A DNA stretch of 51,353 nucleotides from Variovorax sp. E3 (GTDB taxonomy: Bacteria > Pseudomonadota > Gammaproteobacteria > Burkholderiales > Burkholderiaceae_C). Positions 10,177-19,481 of this stretch are shown one piece after another; position 1 is the stretch's first letter, and every line of letters begins with the position of its first letter. The notes beneath the pieces were generated by a model. It searched no databases. It was not told the DNA's origin and saw nothing but the letters and a program-made list of their open reading frames with translations. The stretch covers positions 1-51,353 of the forward strand of contig NZ_MOWM01000041.1 in NCBI RefSeq assembly GCF_016082275.1. Reading direction: 5' to 3'. Position numbers and translations under genes: made by a program.

Positions 10177-11210
10177 CTACTCGTCGGTGCCCGTTTCGCG
10201 GCGCCGGCGGTAGGAGCCCGGCGCGCCGCCCGTCCAGGCCTTGAACGCGCGCTGGAACGCGGCGCTGTCGGCAAACCCCAGCTCTTCGGCCAGCGCCGCG
10301 AGCGGCACCGCGCTCGTGTTGAGCCGCACGATCGCCAGGTCGCGCCGCAGCTGGTCTTTCAGCGACTGGAACGACGTGCCCTCCGTCGCCAGGTGCCGCT
10401 GCAGCGTGCTGACCGACATGTGCAGGCCGCTCGCGGTGGTCGCGAGGTCGGCCCATGCCGGCCGGTTCTGCTGCAGCACCGAGCGCACGCGCGCGCTCAT
10501 GGCCTGTTCCGCGAGGCGCGGCAGGATCACATTGGCCGGCGAGGCCGCCAGGAAGGTGTTCATTTCCTGCATGTCGCGCAGCATCGGCGTGGCGAGCGCG
10601 CTGGCGTCGAACCACACGGCCGAGCAGGGCTGGCCGAACTGCAGCGGCCCTGGGAACACCTTGGCGTAGCGTCCGCGTAGGGCGGCAGCTCGAACCCGAA
10701 ATCGAAGCGCCGCGCCGCCAGCCGGCCGCCGTGCAGCCACGCGAACAGCCGCCAGTACACGCGCAGCATCAGCTCGTGCAGAAAGTTCTGGCGCGCCGCG
10801 GCGGTGTCGCTCAATTGCAGCCCGAAGCCCGCCAGCGGGCCTTCGCGCAGCAGCACCAGCGTCAGGTCGTCCTGCAGCAGGCTGAAGGTGTGGGCCACGC
10901 GGCGCAGCGCCACCTCGAAGGTGGGCGCGCCCAGCGTGGCGCGCGTCATCAGCGCGAAGCTGCCGCGCTTCAGGCGGCGCGACAGGAAGCTCAGCGCCTC
11001 GTCGTCGAGCCGCTCCATCAGCAGCGCGAACAGCGCCACGTACTGCTCGGCCGTGACGCGCGCGCCCGGCGCGTCGAGCAGCGCGGGCGCAATGCCGGCA
11101 TCTTCCAGCGCCGCGCCGACATCGACCCGCGCGTCCGCGCCCCGGGCACGGATGCCCGAGAGCATGCCCTGGACGAAGGCGATCGGAATGGTGACGGGTG
11201 GCTGCAGCAT
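10177..11210 (-). CDS. AraC-family transcriptional regulator (apparent frameshift)
   Basis: A predicted 344-residue regulator of the arabinose-binding-like AraC branch if one base is restored. The N-terminal part (MLQPPVTIPIAFVQGML to RRFDFGFELPPYA) is an effector-binding domain of the OruR/ArgR-like type. The C-terminal part has the AraC DNA-binding domain with two helix-turn-helices (SVSTLQRHLATEGTSF and PLAALAEELGFADSAAFQRA), ending RRRRETGTDE. The two parts are in different frames that meet at about 10669-10677, where one base appears missing. It is divergent from the CoA-ligase gene at 11349 with 138 bases between, so it likely controls that degradation operon. Confidence 0.82.
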
Positions 11211-11348
11211 GGCAAGGCGATCAGACCCCAAGCATGCCACCGTGTCGATTGACGTTTTCTGCCATGCGATCGACGCAAAGCGCCATTTCCGGGGCGCAAC
11301 CGGCTTCCTACGATGCGGCAACACAAGAAAGAGACGGAGACACTCGCC

Positions 11349-12908
11349 ATGTACCTGACCCAGGCCCTGCACCGCGCCGTGCAGCAGCACCCCGACAAGG
11401 TGGCCGTGCGCTTTGCCGGCCGCACCCGCAGCTTTCGCGACTACACCGGGCGGGTGGCCCGCCTGGCGGGCGCGCTGCAAAGGCTCGGCATGCAGGCGGG
11501 CGACCGGGTGGCCATGCTGTCGCTCAACTCAGACCGCTACCTTGAATACCAGATGGCCGTGCCCTGGGGCGGCGGCGTGCTCAACCCCTGCAACATCCGC
11601 TGGTCGGCCGCGGAAATCCTGTATTCGCTGGAAGACTCGGGCTCCACCATCCTGCTGGTCGACGAGACCTTTCGGGCCCTGGTCGAGCAGATGCGCGGCC
11701 AGGCCACCACGCTGCGCGAGGTGATCTACTGCGGCGACGACGCGCTGCCCGCCGGCATGCTCGGCTACGAGGCGCTGCTCGACGCCGCCGCGCCGGTGCC
11801 CGACGCCGCGCGCCGCGACGAAGACCTGGCCGGCATCTTCTACACCGGCGGCACCACCGGGTTTCCCAAGGGCGTGATGCTGAGCCACACCAACATGTGC
11901 AGCTCGGGCTTCGCGGCGCTCGGCGAGGGCCTGGCGCCGCCCGGCAGCTGCTACCTGCACGCCGCGCCCATGTTCCACCTGGCCGACATGGGGCTGGCCA
12001 CGCCGCACTGGTTCCAGGGCAGCACCCACGCGATCGTGCCCGCGTTCAGCCCCGAGGCCGTGCTCAACGCCATCGCCAACGACCGCGTGACGCACGCGCT
12101 GCTGGTGCCCACCATGATCCAGATGCTGGTCGACCACCCCGCCATGCGCGAGCCGCGCGACCTGAGCAGCCTGCGGTGCATCACCTACGGCGCGTCGCCG
12201 ATTTCCGAGGCGGTGCTCAACCGCGCGATGGCGGCGTTCCCGGGCGTCGAGTTCGCGCAGGCCTACGGCATGACCGAGCTGTCGCCCATTGCCACCATCA
12301 ACCCGCCGTGCAACCACACGGCCGAAGGGCGCAAGCGCGGCAAGCTGCGCTCGGCCGGGCGCGCGAGCTACTGCATGGAAGTGCGCATCGTCGATGCCGA
12401 CGGCACCGAGGTGCCGCGCGGCACCGTGGGCGAAGTGGCCGTGCGCGGCCCCAACGTGATGCAGGGCTACTGGAACAAGCCCGAGCAGACGGCCGCCGCC
12501 GTGCGCGACGGCTGGATGCACACCGGCGACGGCGCCTACATGGACGACGACGGCTACATCTTCGTGGTCGACCGCCTGAAGGACATGATCATCAGCGGCG
12601 GCGAGAACATCTATTCGGCCGAGGTCGAGAACGCCATCAACCAGCACCCCGCCGTGGCGGCCTGCGCGGTCATCGGCATTCCGAGCGACGAGTGGGGCGA
12701 GGCCGTGCATGCGGCGCTGGTGCTGAAGCCGGGGCAGGGCATTCGCCCCGAAGAACTGATTGCCCATTGCAAGACATTGATCGCCGGCTACAAGTGCCCG
12801 CGCAGCGTGGCCGTGCTCGACGCGCTGCCGCTGTCGGGCGCCGGCAAGGTGCTCAAGACCAGGCTGCGCGAACCCTTCTGGCAGGGTCGGCAGCGCAGCG
12901 TGGCCTGA
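11349..12908 (+). CDS. Fatty-acyl-CoA synthetase / AMP-dependent acid-CoA ligase
   Basis: A 519-residue ANL-superfamily enzyme that activates a carboxylic acid to its CoA ester through an acyl-adenylate. The P-loop-like motif YTGGTTGFPKG is near residues 164-175, the adenine-binding motif AYGMTELSP is near 303-312, the hinge region (VDRLKDMIISGGENI) near 405-420, and the C-terminal catalytic lysine in SGAGKVLKTRLRE near 498. I chose ATG 11349 (MYLTQALHRA), the normal family start. It is the first gene of a set with thiolase, MaoC, SDR and crotonase genes, which points to activation of an acid for beta-oxidation-type cleavage. The substrate cannot be read from sequence; medium- to long-chain or alicyclic acids are possible. 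Confidence 0.88.
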   Translation: MYLTQALHRAVQQHPDKVAVRFAGRTRSFRDYTGRVARLAGALQRLGMQAGDRVAMLSLNSDRYLEYQMAVPWGGGVLNPCNIRWSAAEILYSLEDSGSTILLVDETFRALVEQMRGQATTLREVIYCGDDALPAGMLGYEALLDAAAPVPDAARRDEDLAGIFYTGGTTGFPKGVMLSHTNMCSSGFAALGEGLAPPGSCYLHAAPMFHLADMGLATPHWFQGSTHAIVPAFSPEAVLNAIANDRVTHALLVPTMIQMLVDHPAMREPRDLSSLRCITYGASPISEAVLNRAMAAFPGVEFAQAYGMTELSPIATINPPCNHTAEGRKRGKLRSAGRASYCMEVRIVDADGTEVPRGTVGEVAVRGPNVMQGYWNKPEQTAAAVRDGWMHTGDGAYMDDDGYIFVVDRLKDMIISGGENIYSAEVENAINQHPAVAACAVIGIPSDEWGEAVHAALVLKPGQGIRPEELIAHCKTLIAGYKCPRSVAVLDALPLSGAGKVLKTRLREPFWQGRQRSVA

Positions 12909-12953
12909 GCCTTCTTTTTTCCTCTTCTTTCCATCCATTTCCAGGAGCACTTC

Positions 12954-14137
12954 ATGAGTCAAGACGTCCACGTGGTCGGGGTCGGCATGATCCCCTTCAC
13001 CAAGCCCGGCGCGAACCAGCCGTACCCCCAGATGGCCGCGCACGCCACCAACGCCGCGCTGAAAGACGCGGGCATCGGCTACGAGCTGGTGCAGCAGGCC
13101 TACGTGGGCTATGTGTACGGCGACTCCACCGCCGGCCAGCGCGCGCTGTACGAAGTGGGCATGACGGGCATTCCGGTGGTCAACGTCAACAACAACTGCT
13201 CGACCGGCTCGACCGCGCTGTTCCTCGCGCGCCAGGCCGTGGCCAGCGGCGCCGCTGACTGCGTGCTGGCGCTGGGCTTCGAGCACATGAGCCCCGGCGC
13301 GCTCGGCGCGGTGTTCAACGACCGGCCCAGCCCCTTCGACCACTTCGAGCGCATCACCGACGAGCTGGTCGGCAACGAGCAGGTGCCGCTCGCGCTGCGC
13401 TACTTCGGCGGCGCGGGCCTGGCGCACATGCAGCAGTACGGCACGCAGATGTCGACCTTCGCGAAGATCCGCGCCAAGGCCAGCCGCCATGCGTCGAACA
13501 ACCCGGTGGCGCTGTTTCGTACTGTCGTCACCGAAGACGAGGTGATGGCCGCCCCCGTCATGTGGCCCGGCGTGATGACCCGCCTCATGGCCTGCCCGCC
13601 CACCTGCGGCGCGGCGGCGGCCATCGTGTGCTCGGCGCGATTTGCCGAACGCCACGGGCTGACCGTGGCGTGCGCATCAAGGCGCAGGCCATGACCACCG
13701 ACCGGCCCATCACCTTCGAGAGCCGCGACATGCGCGAGGTGGTCGGCTTCAGCATGGCGCAGGAGGCCGCGCAGAAGGTGTACGACGCGGCCGGCGTCGG
13801 CCCGCAGGACATCGACGTGGTCGAGCTGCACGACTGCTTCGCGCACAACGAGCTCATCAGCTACGAAGCGCTGGGCCTGTGCCCGGTGGGCGGCGCCGAG
13901 AAGTTCGTGGTCGACGGCGACAACACCTACGGCGGCAAGGTCGTCACCAACCCGTCGGGCGGGCTGCTGTCGAAGGGGCACCCGCTGGGCGCCACCGGGC
14001 TGGCGCAATGCACCGAGCTGGTCCAGCAACTGCGCGGCACGGCGGACAAGCGGCAAGTGGAGGGCGCGCGGCTCGCGCTGCAGCACAACCTCGGCCTGGG
14101 CGGCGCGTGCGTGGTCACGCTCTACGAACGCGTGTGA
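12954..14137 (+). CDS. SCP-x-type thiolase, lipid-transfer/acetyl-CoA acetyltransferase family (apparent frameshift)
   Basis: A predicted 394-residue thiolase if one base is restored near 13668-13672 (the join should read [16 protein letters not shown]). The nucleophile Cys82 is in [11 protein letters not shown]. The C-terminal part holds the sterol-carrier-X signature [13 protein letters not shown] and the histidine motif [13 protein letters not shown] lies about 8 bases before the ATG. Members of this group cleave 3-ketoacyl-CoA, often with branched or steroid-like side chains, and lack the standard second cysteine layout of FadA. Placed between the ligase and hydratase genes, it should carry out the final cleavage of the pathway. 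Confidence 0.88.
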
Positions 14138-14147
14138 AGGCTGCGCG

Positions 14148-14588
14148 ATGATCGACAGGAAATGGATCGGCCACGAGCTGCCGCCCTCCGTGCTGCCCAT
14201 TGAGCGCACCCGCCTGCGCTTCTTCGCCAAGGCCATCGGCGAGACCAACCCCGTGTACACCGACGAGGCCGCCGCGCGCAATGCCGGCTACCCCGACCTG
14301 CCCGCGCCGCCGACCTTTCTGTTCGCGGCCGAGCTCGACTCGGGCGCGTCCGACAGGCTGCTGAGCGACCTGCAGATTCCGCTGTCGAAGCTGCTGCACG
14401 GCGAGCAGAGCTTCAGCTACCACCGGCCGGCCTGCGTGGGCGACACCGTCACCGTGCGCTCGGTCATCACCGACATCTACGACAAGAAGAACGGCGCGCT
14501 CGAGTTCGTCGTCAAGACCTCGCGCGCCACCAACCAGCGCGGCGAACTGGTCGCCGAGCTGCGCGCGGTCATCGTCTGCCGCCACTGA
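14148..14588 (+). CDS. MaoC-like hydratase subunit, HadA/FAS1-dehydratase type (probably non-catalytic)
   Basis: A 146-residue single hot-dog domain of the N-terminal MaoC dehydratase type. The region matching the hydratase-2 motif reads GETNPVYTD (about residues 36-44), so the catalytic Asp and His are replaced by Glu and Tyr. The next gene supplies a complete motif. By analogy with mycobacterial HadAB and ChsH1/ChsH2, where one subunit binds acyl-CoA and the other carries the active site, I infer a heteromeric enoyl-CoA hydratase. It follows the thiolase by 10 bases and precedes its partner by 12. Confidence 0.8.
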   Translation: MIDRKWIGHELPPSVLPIERTRLRFFAKAIGETNPVYTDEAAARNAGYPDLPAPPTFLFAAELDSGASDRLLSDLQIPLSKLLHGEQSFSYHRPACVGDTVTVRSVITDIYDKKNGALEFVVKTSRATNQRGELVAELRAVIVCRH

Positions 14589-14600
14589 AGGAGCCGCGCA

Positions 14601-15020
14601 TTGACCTCTCTCACCTATGACGCCGTGAACATCGGCGACGAACTGCCTGCGCTGCAGCTGCCGCCCGTGAACCGCAGCACGCTCGCGCTGTTCGCGGGCG
14701 CGTCGGGCGACCACAACCCGATCCACATCGACACCGACTTCGCGCGCAAGGCCGGCATGCCCGATGTGTTCGCGCAGGGCATGCTGGGCATGGCCTGGCT
14801 GGCCCGGCTGCTCACGCAGTGGGCGCCGCAGTCGCAACTGCGCCGCTTCGACGTGCGCTTCCAGGGCATCACGCACCTGGGCCACGCGGTGCGCTGCAGC
14901 GGCCGCGTGGTCGAAAAGCTCGAGCACAACGGCGAGCGCTGCGTGCGCGTCGAGGTGCTCAGCGCCAACCAGTACGGGCAGACGCGCATCGCCGGCGAAG
15001 CGCTGGTGGCGCTGCGCTGA
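14601..15020 (+). CDS. MaoC-like enoyl-CoA hydratase, catalytic subunit
   Basis: A 139-residue single hot-dog MaoC protein. It starts with TTG, supported by a perfect AAGGAG at 14589-14594 six bases upstream and directly behind the previous stop. The hydratase-2 motif is intact: Asp37 and His42 in SGDHNPIHID. It should hydrate 2-enoyl-CoA to the (R)-3-hydroxyacyl-CoA, paired with the preceding non-catalytic subunit. The product fits oxidation by the SDR encoded next. Confidence 0.85.
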   Translation: MTSLTYDAVNIGDELPALQLPPVNRSTLALFAGASGDHNPIHIDTDFARKAGMPDVFAQGMLGMAWLARLLTQWAPQSQLRRFDVRFQGITHLGHAVRCSGRVVEKLEHNGERCVRVEVLSANQYGQTRIAGEALVALR

Positions 15021-15054
15021 CGACAACACACACTCAGAACGAAAGCAAAGAGAC

Positions 15055-15885
15055 ATGACACCCAAGCTCGAACGCAAGGTCGCCCTCATCACCGGATCGG
15101 GCCGAGGCATCGGCCGCGCGATCGCACTCAAGCTCGCGTCGGAAGGCGCGCGCATCGTCGTCAACGACCTCGACGCCGAACCGGCCGAAGAAACGGTGCA
15201 GGCCATCCGCCAGTCCGGCGGCCAGGCCGTGGCCTGCGTCGGCAGCGTGTCGGCGCCCGACTTCGCGGAGCGTTTCGTCGGCACCGCGGTGAACGAATAC
15301 AAGGGCCTCGACATCATCGTCAACAACGCCGGCTACACATGGGACAGCGTGGTGCAGAAGATGACCGACGAGCAGTGGTACGCCATGATCGACGTGCACC
15401 TCACCGCGCCGTTTCGCATCCTGCGCGCGGCGCAGCCGGTGATCCGCGCGCTGTCGAAAGCCGAGACGGAAGCGGGTCGGCGCGTGGTGCGCAAGGTGGT
15501 CAACATCTCGTCGGTGGCGGGGCTGTTCGGCAACGCGGGGCAGGCCAACTATTCAACGGCCAAGGCCGGGATCGTCGGCATGACGCAGACGCTGGCCAAA
15601 GAGTGGGGCCGCATGAACGTCACGGTCAATTGCGTGGCCTTCGGTTTCATCCAGACCCGGTTGACCGCAAGCACCGCCGAGGCCACCACCGCGAACATCG
15701 AGGGGCGCGAGATCAAGGTCGGCATCAACCCGGGGCTGCTGTCGATGATGGAGCAGTCGATTCCGCTGGGGCGCGGCGGCACACCCGAAGAAGCGGCCGG
15801 TGCGGTGTACCTGCTGTGCGCGCCGGAGTCGGACTACGTGAGTGGGCAGACGTTGATGTGTACGGGCGGGCTGACCGGGATCTGA
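15055..15885 (+). CDS. SDR-family 3-hydroxyacyl-CoA dehydrogenase (FabG-like)
   Basis: A 276-residue classical short-chain dehydrogenase. The nucleotide-binding motif TGSGRGIG spans residues 13-20 and NNAG starts at residue 90. The catalytic residues are Ser152 or Ser153 in NISS, then Tyr166 and Lys170 in YSTAK. An acidic residue after strand 2 (NDLDAE) suggests NAD(H) rather than NADP(H). I chose ATG 15055 since the fold begins at once; the frame is open further upstream only over the previous gene. An insert after the active site (about 190-230) makes it longer than FabG, as in multifunctional-enzyme-type D-3-hydroxyacyl-CoA dehydrogenases. Likely role: oxidise the MaoC product to the 3-keto ester for the thiolase. 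Confidence 0.87.
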   Translation: MTPKLERKVALITGSGRGIGRAIALKLASEGARIVVNDLDAEPAEETVQAIRQSGGQAVACVGSVSAPDFAERFVGTAVNEYKGLDIIVNNAGYTWDSVVQKMTDEQWYAMIDVHLTAPFRILRAAQPVIRALSKAETEAGRRVVRKVVNISSVAGLFGNAGQANYSTAKAGIVGMTQTLAKEWGRMNVTVNCVAFGFIQTRLTASTAEATTANIEGREIKVGINPGLLSMMEQSIPLGRGGTPEEAAGAVYLLCAPESDYVSGQTLMCTGGLTGI

Positions 15886-15914
15886 GGCACACACCCCGAA
15901 ACGGAAAAGACGAG

Positions 15915-16703
15915 ATGAACACCGAAGAAGGCATCGCATGGACAGTGGAAGACGACATCGGCCGCATCGTGCTGAAGCGCCCCGAACGTGCCAACGCGAT
16001 AGGCCGGGCAAGCAGCCGCGTACTGGCGCGAGCCATCGACGATGTGTTGGCGCACAAGCCACGCGCCATCTTGCTGAGCGGTGAGGGCCGGGTGTTCTGC
16101 GCGGGCGGTGACATCGAGGAATTCGTCGCGGCCGGCGATGCGTTGCCCGCGTTGGTCGACGACATCCTCGACCGGTTGCACCCCGCGCTGTTGCGGCTGT
16201 CGACGAGCCCGGCGCCGCTCGTCGTGGCCGTGAACGGGCCGATCGGCGGCGCGGGCGTGGGGCTCGCCTTGTGCGGCGACTTCGTGCTCGCTGCTGAATC
16301 GATGAAGCTGCGCACGGGCTATGCGGCCATCGGGCTGTCGCCGGATGCCGGTGCCTCGTATTTTCTTTCGCGTCGCGTCGGTCCCGTGCGCGCGCAGCAA
16401 CTGCTGATGCTGAGCGATGCCGTCGACAGCCAGCGCTGCCTTGCGTGGGGCGCCGTCGATGCGCTCTATCCCGACGGCGAACTCGCCGCCGCCAGCGAAG
16501 CGCTCGTGGCGCGATTGGCCCAGGGCGCGAGCGCGTCGTTCGGTGGCATCAAGGCGCTGTGCGCCGGCGTGCCGGGCCGGCCCTTCGAGGAACATCTTGC
16601 GATGGAGCGGCGGCTGCTGCGCGAGCGCGCCGGCAGCGCCGATGCGCGTGAAGGCGTGGCCGCCTTCGTCGCCAAGCGCGCGCCGCGCTTTACCGGGCGC
16701 TGA
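15915..16703 (+). CDS. Crotonase-family enoyl-CoA hydratase/isomerase
   Basis: A 262-residue crotonase-fold enzyme. The oxyanion-hole region FCAGGDIEEF is near residues 60-69 and GPIGGAGVGLAL near 109-120. Both glutamates of true hydratases are absent: the first position is Gly in GAGVGLAL, the second Ala in YAAIG. Asp144 in SPDAGASYF takes the place used by PaaG and delta3,delta2-enoyl-CoA isomerases. With the MaoC pair already able to hydrate, I infer a double-bond isomerase rather than a hydratase. It is the last gene of the operon, 29 bases after the SDR. Confidence 0.82.
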   Translation: MNTEEGIAWTVEDDIGRIVLKRPERANAIGRASSRVLARAIDDVLAHKPRAILLSGEGRVFCAGGDIEEFVAAGDALPALVDDILDRLHPALLRLSTSPAPLVVAVNGPIGGAGVGLALCGDFVLAAESMKLRTGYAAIGLSPDAGASYFLSRRVGPVRAQQLLMLSDAVDSQRCLAWGAVDALYPDGELAAASEALVARLAQGASASFGGIKALCAGVPGRPFEEHLAMERRLLRERAGSADAREGVAAFVAKRAPRFTGR

Positions 16704-16883
16704 GACGCGGCGCCACTGCGGCGCCTTCGATGCCGTGCCGCTTCAAGGCCTCCGCCACGAAACCCGAGGCCTTCATTTCCTCGATGAAGCCGCTGAGCCA
16801 CGCCTGCGCCGCGAGACGGCCCTTCGGCACGCCCATGGCCTGCTCGATGACCATGAAACGGCCGGGCAACAGGCGCACGCCCC
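16690..16883 (-). pseudogene. 3' fragment of a family-3 extracellular solute-binding protein gene
   Basis: On the minus strand an open stretch of about 64 codons ends at a TAA at 16690. It reads like the last part of an amino-acid ABC transporter periplasmic protein: RLLPGRFMVIEQAMGVPKGR, then AQAWLSGFIEEMKASGFVAE and ALKRHGI near the end. Nothing upstream in the frame resembles the rest of such a protein, and the fragment stops about 30 bases short of the M50 gene. The 3' end overlaps the crotonase stop by 14 bases. I read it as the remnant of a deleted gene. It is too short for certainty. Confidence 0.55.
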
Positions 16884-16910
16884 GTCTCCTCCGGGTATTT
16901 TCTTGCGGCT

Positions 16911-17639
16911 TCAGGCGCCGAGCACGCGCGCGCTGCCGAGCATCTCGTGCGTGTCGTGCGACATCACGGCCAGGAATGCCAGCAGGCCGATGTAGTACAG
17001 GCTGTAGGTCACGCGCGTTTCGGTCGACACCGCGTAGTACTGCTGGTTGGCCGGGTCCTTGGGGTCGTACTTCCAGGCGCGCATCACTTGCGGCGCGGCG
17101 AGCACCGCGACCAGGATCAGCATCGGGCTCGGCCGCCAGAAGAACAAGGCCACCAGCACCGGCACGCCCAGCAGCCACACGCGCGGCGTGAGCACGGCGG
17201 TGATGCGGCCGCCGTCGAAGGGCGACAGCGGAATCAGGTTGAACAGGTTGATGAAGAAGCCTGCATACGCAAGCGCCAGCAGCAGGCGGCTGTCGGTCTC
17301 GCGCGCCGCGAAGTAGCAGGCCAGCGCGGCGAGGCTGCCGAGCAGGGGGCCGCCCAGGCCGACCCAGGCTTCGGTCTCGACGTCGTGCGGCTGCTGCTTC
17401 AGGTCGATCCACGCGCCCACGAACGGAATGAAGGTGGGCAGGCCCACGTCGAGGCCGCGCTGGCGCGCCGCGAGGTAGTGGCCCATCTCGTGGATGAAGA
17501 TGAGCACCACGAAGCCCACCGCGTAGCGCCAGCCGAAGACGAAGGCATAGGCCAGCACCGAGACCAGCATCGTGCCGCCCGACAGCAGCAGCTTGCCGAG
17601 CTTGCCGGCGCTCAGCAGCAACAGCAGCAGTTTCACCAT
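16911..17639 (-). CDS. Site-2-protease-like M50 metallopeptidase
   Basis: A 242-residue polytopic membrane protein. The zinc motif HEMGH is at residues 50-54 and the second ligand motif NLIPLSPFDGG is near residue 141, the two hallmarks of the M50 rhomboid-unrelated intramembrane proteases. There is no PDZ domain, so it belongs to the short SREBP/YwhC-like branch rather than RseP. I chose the start at 17639 (MVKLLLLLLSAGKLG). It follows the DUF2167 gene by 22 bases on the same strand and is probably co-transcribed, so it may process that or another membrane protein. The substrate is unknown. Confidence 0.87.
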   Translation of the reverse strand: MVKLLLLLLSAGKLGKLLLSGGTMLVSVLAYAFVFGWRYAVGFVVLIFIHEMGHYLAARQRGLDVGLPTFIPFVGAWIDLKQQPHDVETEAWVGLGGPLLGSLAALACYFAARETDSRLLLALAYAGFFINLFNLIPLSPFDGGRITAVLTPRVWLLGVPVLVALFFWRPSPMLILVAVLAAPQVMRAWKYDPKDPANQQYYAVSTETRVTYSLYYIGLLAFLAVMSHDTHEMLGSARVLGA

Positions 17640-17661
17640 GGCGCGCGGGTGCTCCGGTGCA

Positions 17662-18692
17662 TCAGGCCGTGGGCGGCTTGGGCGGTTCGTCGAAGCCGTT
17701 ATTGTTGTTGCTGTTGTTGATGGGCGCAGGCGCGGGTGCCTCGGCCACCACGGGCTCCTTCTTCTTGAAGACCTTGGCGATGCCCCACAGCGCCGCGCCA
17801 CCCGCCACCACGGCGATCTTGGCGAACTTGGCCAGGAAGGCCAGCGCCAGCGCGAACAGCCCCAGCTTCTTCACCGCCACGCCGGCCACCAGCGCGGCCA
17901 GGCCGTAGGCGGCGACCTTGTCGGTCGAGGAGTTGAAGTCCGCGTACTTCTTGCCGTCGTCGTACTGGATCGCCGAGAGCAGCTTGGCGGCGTCGGGCTT
18001 GTACTTGGGGAGGTCGTTCGCGTTGGTGATGAGGTTCAGGCTCAGGTAGCGTCGCGGCCCAGCGCGTAGGTGTTGTAGTTGACGCCCTGGTTGCCGTCGG
18101 TGCTGCCCTTGCGCCTGGACAGCGCCGACCACACGAGGCGGTGGGTGCCGGCTTCGTACTCGGGCTTCTGCGCCCAGCCGGTCACCTCGATGCCGGGAAT
18201 GCCGCGCTTGGCGCGTTCTTCATTGGCGGCCTCGGTGCCTTCCTTCAGGCTCTTGAGCAGGTCGTCGGCGTTCCAGTCCTTGGCGTCGTCGTCCTTGATG
18301 TAGCCCTCTTTGACGAACTTCACGACCGCCATCCAGTCGGCATCGTCCGAGGGGAACACGACGCCGATGAAGGTGTCGTCGGTGCGGTTGCCCATGCTGC
18401 GCATCAGCTGCGCGGCGGCGGGCGTGGGCACCCAGACGTAGCCTTCGGGCAGGTGCAGGTGGGCCTGGTCGCGCAGCGTGATGTCGGCGGGGCCGGCTTT
18501 CTGCACGGCCTTCGCGGCCTTGAAGGCGGCCTGCTGCTCGGCTTCGAGTGCGTCGGCGGTGGACGCCGTGGATGAGGCGGAAGCGGCGGGCGCTTCGGAG
18601 GTCGACGGGGACGCGGCGTTGCTGGTTTGGGTCGCCAGGGCGGCGCACGCGAGCAGCAAGCCGGCCGTCAGGCGGGCAGTTTGAATACGCAA
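17662..18692 (-). CDS. DUF2167 membrane-anchored protein (apparent frameshift)
   Basis: A predicted 343-residue exported protein if one base is restored near 18050 (the join should read ALGRDGYLSLNLIT). It starts with TTG at 18692 after a GGAG site and has a signal peptide (RLTAGLLLACAALA) and an Ala/Ser-rich linker. The DUF2167 core follows, with GYVWVPTPAAAQLM and DDTFIGVVFPSDDADWM. Two hydrophobic segments near the C terminus (AAYGLAALVAGVAV and FALALAFLAKFAKIAVVAGG) anchor it, followed by an Asn-rich tail. The family has no established function. Its location just upstream of an M50 protease suggests a joint role at the membrane, which is inference. Confidence 0.82.
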
Positions 18693-18764
18693 GTTCTCTC
18701 TCCTCGGTTGTTATCGATTTTGCGAGTCGGGAGAGTCTAAAACCTCAGGTGTCGCTGCACTGCC

Positions 18765-19450
18765 TCAGGTGTCGCTCCACTTGCGAAGCAGGTTGTGATA
18801 TGTCCCCACCAGCGTGCGGCGCGCCGATTCGTCGGCGCCGCTCTGGTTCAGGCGCTGGATCGCGTTGTCCATGTCGAACAGCAGCGCGCGGTCGCCCGCG
18901 TCGCGCACCAGGCTCTGCACCCAGAAGAAGCAGGCCACGCGCACGCCGCGCGTGATGGGCGTGACCTGGTGCAGGCTGGTGGCGGGGTACAGCACCATGT
19001 CGCCGGCCGCGAGCTTCACGGTCTGCATGCCGTGCGTGTCTTCCATCTGCAACTCGCCCCCGTCGTAGCTGTCGGCGTCCGACAGGAACAGCGTGGCCGA
19101 CAGGTCGGTGCGCAGCTTGCGCCCGGTGCGCGGGTCGATGCGCACGCCGCCGTCCACGTGCAGGCCGAAGCGCATGCCCTCGCTGTAGCGGTTGAACATC
19201 GGCGGATACAGCAGGTTGGGCAGCGCCGCGCTGATGAAGGTCGGGTGGCGCTCGAGCGCGCTCGCAATGATCGACTGGCACTCGTGCGCCACCGCCGAGC
19301 CCTCGTCGATCTGCTGGTTGAACTTGACCGGCGCGCCCTGGTGGCCGGCCGTCACGCGGCCATCGACCCAGGCGTCGCGGCCGCATCGAGGCGCGCGCGC
19401 ACCGCGGCAAGGGCTTCGCGGTCGAGAACGCCGGGGATGCAGACCAGCAT
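18765..19450 (-). CDS. piuC: PiuC/YbiX-type Fe(II)/2-oxoglutarate-dependent hydroxylase (apparent frameshift)
   Basis: A predicted 228-residue PKHD-type dioxygenase if one base is restored near 19371-19378. The true start is ATG 19450 (MLVCIPGVLDREAL). The frame then breaks after LDAAA and resumes as AWVDGRVTAGHQ. The iron ligands are His98 and Asp100 in HVDGG and a distal His in SLHQVTP. The 2-oxoglutarate-binding Arg is in TRGVRVA. It lies 31 bases behind a Fiu-like siderophore receptor on the same strand, the usual pairing of PiuC with TonB receptors under iron control. It probably supports iron or siderophore use; the true substrate is unknown. Confidence 0.87.
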
Positions 19451-19481
19451 GGCGAGTCGTCTTTCTTCAGGTGGCGAAGGC

